Shown in pieces: positions 59,344 through 64,000 of a stretch of 64,000 nucleotides of DNA. How positions within the stretch are numbered: position 1 is the first letter of the stretch; every line of letters begins with the position of its first letter. Made by a program: the position numbers and the translations under genes. The stretch is from Gammaproteobacteria bacterium. GTDB taxonomy: Bacteria > Pseudomonadota > Gammaproteobacteria > Pseudomonadales > Pseudohongiellaceae. The notes beneath the pieces were generated by a model. It did not search any database. It saw only the letters and a list, made by a program, of their open reading frames with translations, and had not been told where the DNA came from. The DNA lies in NCBI GenBank assembly GCA_030832825.1, contig JAURIJ010000007.1, positions 57,356-121,355 of the forward strand, written 5' to 3'.

Positions 59344-59813
59344 TACAGACCGACAATGTCGCGTGAGGGCAGCATCACGCTCTCGATGTGGGCAAAGCCC
59401 ATGGCCTCGACGAAGGCCTGCGCCGCACGATTGGGCGGGCGTTCATGCACCTGGCAGCACACACGCTCCAGCCCCCTCTCCCGCGCCCATTGCAGCGTCT
59501 GCTGCAACAGCTCCCCACCCACGCCCCGGCGCCGGCAAGCGGGCGCCACAATGAGCCGCTCCAGATAGAGAAAACTGTCGAAGCGCATGAGCAGCCACTG
59601 CTGGGTGAAGTCCGGCTGCGGCTGGCGCGAGGAGATGCCGAGCGCAAAGCCCTGCAGGCCGGCGCCGTGGACTTGCGCGAGTTGCATGTCGCAAAGGGTG
59701 AGCCGTTCGGCGAAGTCGCTCGCGCTGCCTTGCAGCGGAATCGGTGCCGCCGCCTGCTGCAGGCGCCACCAGGCGCGCGCCGAGGGTGACAACACGGGCT
59801 GGTCAGTCGTCAT
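59313..59813 (-). CDS. GNAT-family N-acetyltransferase
   Basis: 166 residues of the GNAT fold. The acetyl-CoA-binding motif is LIVAPACRRRGVGGELLQQ (R/Q-x-x-G-x-G/A), and the C-terminal half has NRAAQAFVEAMGFAHIE. The substrate is unknown. Its ATG overlaps the SulP stop (ATGA), so it is the last gene of the leftward sulfur operon. Confidence 0.88.
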   Translation of the reverse strand: MTTDQPVLSPSARAWWRLQQAAAPIPLQGSASDFAERLTLCDMQLAQVHGAGLQGFALGISSRQPQPDFTQQWLLMRFDSFLYLERLIVAPACRRRGVGGELLQQTLQWARERGLERVCCQVHERPPNRAAQAFVEAMGFAHIESVMLPSRDIVGLYQRSSATAMP

Positions 59814-61513
59814 GGCTTGAGTGCTTCGACGGCCAGGTGCTGGGTCAGGAACACTTCACCGGAGAGCTTCTGCAGGAGTTCCGAGCGTTGCAGGGCATCC
59901 ATCACCGGCCCCTTGACCTCGGACAGATGCAGTTTGATGCCCAGCTCCTGCAGCCGTTCATTGATTTCCATGACAGAGTCCAGCGCACTCATGTCCACTT
60001 CGTTCACCGCCGTGCACATCAGCACCACATGCTGCAGACGCGGGCGCTCGGCCACCATGGCGTAGAGCATGTCTTCCAGGTAACGGGTATTGGCGAAGTA
60101 GAGACTCTCGTCGATGCGCAGCGAAAGAATGTTCTCGTGGGTCTGCACCTGGTGCCTGGCCACATTGCGGAAGTGCTCGGTGCCCGGCACTTCGCCGACC
60201 ACGGCCACGTGGGGTCGAGAGGTCTTGTACAGATGCACGATCAGCGACACCAGAATGCCCGAGGCCACCCCGATCTCGACGCCCGCGAGCAGGGTCAGCA
60301 CGATGGTCACGGTGACCGCCTGGAAGTCGGCACGGGAGAAGCGCCAGGCCCGCGGCAGGATGGAGAAATCGATGAGCGACCAGACCGCGGCCACGATGGT
60401 GGCGGCCAGCGTCGCCTTGGGCAGATGGGCCAGCAAGGGCACGAACAGCAGCGTCGCCAAGGCCATCAGCAACGCGGCGAAGAAGCCCGCTGCGGGAGTC
60501 GCGGCGCCGGCATCGAAATTGACCACCGAACGGGAAAAGCCCCCGGCCACCGGAAAGCCCCCGAAGAAACTCGTCGCCATGTTGGCAGCACCCAGACCAA
60601 TCAGTTCCTGGTCTGGATCGATGCGCTCACGCCGCCGGGCGGCCAGGCCCTGCGCCACCGAGACGGATTCGACAAAGCCGATGGTGGCTATCAGCACTGC
60701 CGAGCCGGCCAGCGACTGCCACAGTGCAGGCGAGAACGAGGGCAGCCCGAACCCAGGCAGCCCGGTGGGCACCTCGCCCACCGTGGCAACGCCCTGCGCC
60801 CCCAGGTCCAGCCCCCAGGCCGCCAGGGTGGTCAACACCACCGCCACCACGGGACTCACTCGGGCAGCCATGGACGCCGCCGAGACAGGCATGCCGGCCT
60901 TGACCAGGAGCGGCGCGAGGCCCTTGCGCGACCAGAACAGCCACAACAGCGTCAGCGCCGCCAGGGTGGCGGTGGGCAGGTTGGTGTCGCCCACGGCCTC
61001 CAGCAAAGAAGGCAGCATTTCGGGCAAGGTGTGGCCGTGGGCGCTGATACCCAAGAGATTGGGCACCTGCGTGAAGGCGATCAGGATGGCCGAAGCCGTG
61101 ATGAAGCCGGTGACCACCGGATGGGACATGAAATTGGCGACAAACCCCAGCTTGAACAGCCCCAGCAGGGACAGCAGCGCTCCGACCATGAAGGCCAGGG
61201 TCATGGCAGCGACCAGATAGTCCTCCGCACTGAGGCCCAGGGCGCCGAGTGCCGCCGCCGTCATCAGCGACATCACCGCCACCGGCCCCACGGAAAGCAC
61301 GCGACTGCTGCCGAACAGGGTGTAGACCAGCAGTGGCAGAATGCTGGCGTACAGCCCCATCTCTGGAGGCAGGCCGGCCAGCAGGGCGTAGGCCAGCGAC
61401 TGCGGAATCAGCATGATGGAGACGATGACCGCCGCGAGCAGATCCTCGCTCAGGCTGCGGCGGTCATAGCCTCGGATCCATGTCAGCGCCGGCAGCCACT
61501 GACGGGCGGCCAT
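59810..61513 (-). CDS. SulP-family inorganic anion transporter with STAS domain
   Basis: 567 residues: about 12-14 transmembrane helices beginning SLSEDLLAAVIVSIMLIPQSLAYALLAGLPPEMGLYAS (split) and a C-terminal STAS domain (about 440-555) with MCTAVNEVDMSALDSVMEINERL. SulP proteins move sulfate, bicarbonate or other anions. Position in a sulfide-oxidation operon suggests sulfite or sulfate, perhaps export, as inference. Start at 61513, sharing one base with the upstream stop (TAATG); a start 10 codons earlier is also open. Confidence 0.92.
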   Translation of the reverse strand: MAARQWLPALTWIRGYDRRSLSEDLLAAVIVSIMLIPQSLAYALLAGLPPEMGLYASILPLLVYTLFGSSRVLSVGPVAVMSLMTAAALGALGLSAEDYLVAAMTLAFMVGALLSLLGLFKLGFVANFMSHPVVTGFITASAILIAFTQVPNLLGISAHGHTLPEMLPSLLEAVGDTNLPTATLAALTLLWLFWSRKGLAPLLVKAGMPVSAASMAARVSPVVAVVLTTLAAWGLDLGAQGVATVGEVPTGLPGFGLPSFSPALWQSLAGSAVLIATIGFVESVSVAQGLAARRRERIDPDQELIGLGAANMATSFFGGFPVAGGFSRSVVNFDAGAATPAAGFFAALLMALATLLFVPLLAHLPKATLAATIVAAVWSLIDFSILPRAWRFSRADFQAVTVTIVLTLLAGVEIGVASGILVSLIVHLYKTSRPHVAVVGEVPGTEHFRNVARHQVQTHENILSLRIDESLYFANTRYLEDMLYAMVAERPRLQHVVLMCTAVNEVDMSALDSVMEINERLQELGIKLHLSEVKGPVMDALQRSELLQKLSGEVFLTQHLAVEALKP

Positions 61514-63177
61514 TACTTCTGCACTTCCGGCGTCACCAGCCACTCACGCCCCTTGAGCATGCCGTGCCAGTAGATCGGCGGCAGCATGTCCTTCTTCAGG
61601 ATCCAGGCGAGGCGAGTGGGCTCGGTACCCTTGAGCAACCACTGCGGGAAGCTCGGGATGAGCTTGCCGCCGAAACCGAATTCGGCCAGCACGATCTTGC
61701 CCCGCTCCACGGTCAACGGGCAGGAGCCGTAGCCGTCGTAGTGCGCCACGCCCTGGGTCACGCCCATGTCCGACAGCAGATTGTGCGCCACGATCGGGGC
61801 CTGCTTGCGGGCGGCCGCGGCAGTCTTGGCATTGGGAGCATTGCAGACATCTCCCAGCGACCAGACGTTGGCATAGCGCTTGTGACGCAGGGTGGCCTGA
61901 TCCACATCGACCCAGCCTGCGGCATCGGCGAGCGCGCTGCTGCGCACGACATCCGGCGCCTGCTGCGGGGGGCACACGTGAATCATGTCGAAGTCGGTGC
62001 TGACCACTTCCACCTTGCCCTCGGCGTCCGTCTTCTCGAACCAGGCAGTACGGCTGTCGCCGTCAATCTTCACCAGCTTGTGCGAGAAATTCAGGGTGGC
62101 CTTGTATTTCTCGATGTACTTCATGAGCGCCGGCACATAGTCCTTCACCCCGAACAGCACGGCGCCGGCATTGAAGAACTGAATGTTGATGTCCTTGAGC
62201 GCGCCCGTGCGGTACCAGTGATCCCCGGACAGATACAGCGCCTTCTGCGGTGCCCCTGCGCACTTGATGGGCATCGGCGGTTGGGTGAACACGGCCTTGC
62301 CGGAGCGCAGCCCCTGCACCAGCTTCCAGGTGTACGGCGCGAGGTCGTAACGGTAATTGGACGTGACGCCATTGCGGCCCAGGGTTTCCGTCAGACCTTC
62401 GACGCCGGCCCAGTTGAGCTTGATGCCGCAAGCCACGATCATGCGGTCGTAGGTCGCAGTGCTGCCGTCATCCAGCTGCACGCTGTTGGTTTGCGGAGCG
62501 AAGGCGGTGACGGCAGCCTTGATCCATTTGACCCCGGCAGGAATCAAGCAAGCCATGCTGCGCTCGGTCTGCGGCGCCTGGAACACGCCGGCGCCCACGA
62601 GGGTCCAGCCCGGCTGGTAATAGTGCTTCTCGGCCTTGTCCACCAGGGCGATGTTCAAGCCCGGCTTGCGCTTGAGCAGACTGGCGGCTGTGCTGATGCC
62701 TGCCGCGCCCGCACCGATGATCAGCACGGCGTAATGGGGGATGCTGCCCTTTGCAGCCTTCAGCGACGTGCCCCGCTTGACGCTGTCGGCCAGATCCAAG
62801 CCAACGGCTCGGGCCGCTTCCAGCACCTGCGCGGGGTCTGCTCCAGCGCTGGTCTGACTCATGGCCCACAGGCTGGCGGAGCGGCTGCCCGAGCGGCAGT
62901 ACGCCACCAGCGGGCGGGGCAGCTCGGCAAAGGCAGCACCGAAGGCGGCGATGTCCTGGTCAGTGATGGCGCCGGACACCACCGGCACATGGCGGATCTG
63001 CAGGCCGGCTCGAGCGGCGGCCTCGGCGATCTGCGCGTAGGCCGGCTGGTCGGCCACTTCGCCGTCAGGTCGGTTGCACATCAGGGCCTTGACCCCCTGG
63101 GATGCGAGAGTGTCCAGATCCGCCGGACTGAGTTGTTCGGCCACGGCGAAATCGCTGCTTATGTTCTTCAGGATCAT
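61513..63177 (-). CDS. DUF442 sulfurtransferase-like/sulfide:quinone oxidoreductase fusion
   Basis: 554 residues. The N-terminal domain (about 1-135) is DUF442/TIGR01244 with a phosphatase- or rhodanese-like loop YCRSGSRSASLW. The C-terminal domain (about 148-554) is an FAD oxidoreductase (VLIIGAGAAGISTAASLL) close to type II SQR/human SQOR: both redox cysteines are visible in PIKCAGAPQKALYLSGDHW and DGYGSCPLTVERGK, with DAAGWVDVDQATLRHKRY in between. It would oxidise sulfide to a persulfide and reduce quinone, with the N-terminal domain moving sulfane sulfur. Start 63177 has AAGGA 8 nt upstream. Confidence 0.93.
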   Translation of the reverse strand: MILKNISSDFAVAEQLSPADLDTLASQGVKALMCNRPDGEVADQPAYAQIAEAAARAGLQIRHVPVVSGAITDQDIAAFGAAFAELPRPLVAYCRSGSRSASLWAMSQTSAGADPAQVLEAARAVGLDLADSVKRGTSLKAAKGSIPHYAVLIIGAGAAGISTAASLLKRKPGLNIALVDKAEKHYYQPGWTLVGAGVFQAPQTERSMACLIPAGVKWIKAAVTAFAPQTNSVQLDDGSTATYDRMIVACGIKLNWAGVEGLTETLGRNGVTSNYRYDLAPYTWKLVQGLRSGKAVFTQPPMPIKCAGAPQKALYLSGDHWYRTGALKDINIQFFNAGAVLFGVKDYVPALMKYIEKYKATLNFSHKLVKIDGDSRTAWFEKTDAEGKVEVVSTDFDMIHVCPPQQAPDVVRSSALADAAGWVDVDQATLRHKRYANVWSLGDVCNAPNAKTAAAARKQAPIVAHNLLSDMGVTQGVAHYDGYGSCPLTVERGKIVLAEFGFGGKLIPSFPQWLLKGTEPTRLAWILKKDMLPPIYWHGMLKGREWLVTPEVQK

Positions 63178-63238
63178 GGTCTTTTCCTTGTTTTCAGGGT
63201 CGCTGGGCACGGGCTGCACAGCCTGCTTGAGCCGGAGT

Positions 63239-64000
63239 TTACAACAGGTTCACGGGGACTCTAAGGAACACTTTGCCGTCCGGCTCCGCCGGCGGCATAT
63301 GCCCTGCCCGCATGTTCACCTGCAACGACGGCAGGATCAGCCGGGGCATGTCCAGCGTCCTGTCACGGGCCTCCCGCATGGCAACGAAGGTGTCCTCGGA
63401 CACGCCGTCGTGCACGTGAATGTTCAGTTGCCGTTCCGCATCGACCGTCGTCTCCCAGCCCAGCGGACGCCCGTCAGGGTAGTCGTGACACATGAACAGG
63501 CGGGTACGACCCGGCAGCGAGAGCACGCGACGGATGGAACGATACAGGGTGCGGGCATCGCCTCCGGGGAAATCGGCACGGGCGGAGCCCCCTTCCGGCA
63601 TGAAGAGGGTATCGCCCACGAAGGCTGCGTCGCCGATCACATGGGTCATGCAGGCCGGCGTGTGTCCTGGCGTGTGCAAGGCAAAGGCCTTCATGATGCC
63701 GATCATGTAGCTGTCTCCATCGGCAAACAGGCGGTCGAACTGGGAGCCGTCACGCGCAAACTCGGTGCCGGCATTGAAGACCTTGCCGAAGGTGTCCTGC
63801 ACGATGTGGATGCGATCCCCGATGCCGAGCTTGCCGCCCAGATGCTGCTGGATATAGGGCGCGGCGGAGAGGTGGTCGGCATGCACATGGGTCTCGATGA
63901 TCCACTCGTTCTTCCAGCCCTTTTCCTTGACGAAGGCGATGATCCGATCCGCCCCGGCAAAGCTGGTGCGACCGGAGGCATAGTCCAGATCCAGCACGGA
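63239..64000 (-). CDS. MBL-fold persulfide dioxygenase-like protein, N terminus outside the window
   Basis: At least 253 residues, open to the right edge; the first residues (SVLDLDYASGRTS) look internal, so the true start lies beyond 64000. Metal ligands are in ETHVHADHLSAA, HTPGHTPACMTH and FVGDTLFMPEGGSARADFPGG, ending in LFMCHDYPDGRPLGWETT. This is the ETHE1/Blh branch of metallo-beta-lactamase fold proteins that oxidise glutathione persulfide to sulfite. First known gene of the leftward operon, 61 bp before the SQR fusion. Confidence 0.9.
   Translation of the reverse strand, partial: SVLDLDYASGRTSFAGADRIIAFVKEKGWKNEWIIETHVHADHLSAAPYIQQHLGGKLGIGDRIHIVQDTFGKVFNAGTEFARDGSQFDRLFADGDSYMIGIMKAFALHTPGHTPACMTHVIGDAAFVGDTLFMPEGGSARADFPGGDARTLYRSIRRVLSLPGRTRLFMCHDYPDGRPLGWETTVDAERQLNIHVHDGVSEDTFVAMREARDRTLDMPRLILPSLQVNMRAGHMPPAEPDGKVFLRVPVNLL

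Noticed and set aside
59744..63264. Two long plus-strand frames of about 600 codons
   Set aside because: Antisense of the SulP and SQR fusion genes, which have complete motifs.

Overview
The window is a gene-dense, GC-rich chromosomal segment from a gammaproteobacterium. Gene content and order match the Pseudomonas-type chromosomal backbone: rnpB/rsmI/lpoA/yraN/diaA/dolP/sspBA/pet/rpsI-rplM/zapE, then hisDG-murA-ibaG-mlaC, kdsDC-lptCAB-rpoN-ptsN-rapZ-ptsO, and dksA-gluQ-cbrXAB-pcnB-panBC-acs. Several differences from Pseudomonas, such as a fused cytochrome b/c1, lack of folK, hpf and mlaFEDB at their usual places, a membrane pyrophosphatase and several cation-coupled symporters, point to a related but distinct, possibly marine or halotolerant lineage. 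No species can be named from the sequence alone. No CRISPR array, prophage, transposon, rRNA or tRNA gene was recognised.

Layout. 1-4.2 kb: the 5' part of RNase P RNA (cut by the window edge), the YdbH-YnbE-YdbL envelope lipid-transport set, and rsmI. 4.3-14.7 kb: envelope and division genes (lpoA, dolP, zapE, zapG), diaA, the sspA/sspB stringent-starvation pair, the bc1 complex as petA plus a fused petBC, and the rplM-rpsI operon. 14.8-24 kb: sulfate activation (cysD, cysNC), a Nif3-like gene, a DegS/AlgW protease, hisD, hisG, murA, ibaG and an orphan mlaC. 24-31.6 kb: a long forward operon for Kdo synthesis, LPS transport, sigma-54 and the nitrogen PTS. 31.7-45.3 kb: transporters (DUF4212/SSS symporter, AGCS symporter), Mrp, HppA, several unrecognised envelope proteins, a PLP-dependent sulfhydrylase-like enzyme and an aminotransferase.

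45.5-59.3 kb is the most interesting part: dksA, gluQ, a small cbrX missed by length cut-offs, the sensor kinase cbrA, the sigma-54 activator cbrB, then a 640-bp AT-rich gap before pcnB. The gap carries inverted-repeat half-sites, a perfectly spaced GG-N10-GC sigma-54 promoter and a transcript region packed with AAnAAnAA motifs. This is the expected anatomy of a CrcZ-like RNA that titrates Hfq/Crc in carbon catabolite repression. A matching AAnAAnAA motif lies directly before the ribosome binding site of the DUF4212/SSS symporter operon in this same window, suggesting a possible target. rpoN is also here, so the sigma factor, activator, sensor, candidate RNA and a candidate target are all visible together.

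59.3-64 kb: a leftward operon for sulfide oxidation (persulfide dioxygenase-like MBL protein, a DUF442-sulfide:quinone oxidoreductase fusion, a SulP anion transporter and a GNAT enzyme), running off the right edge.
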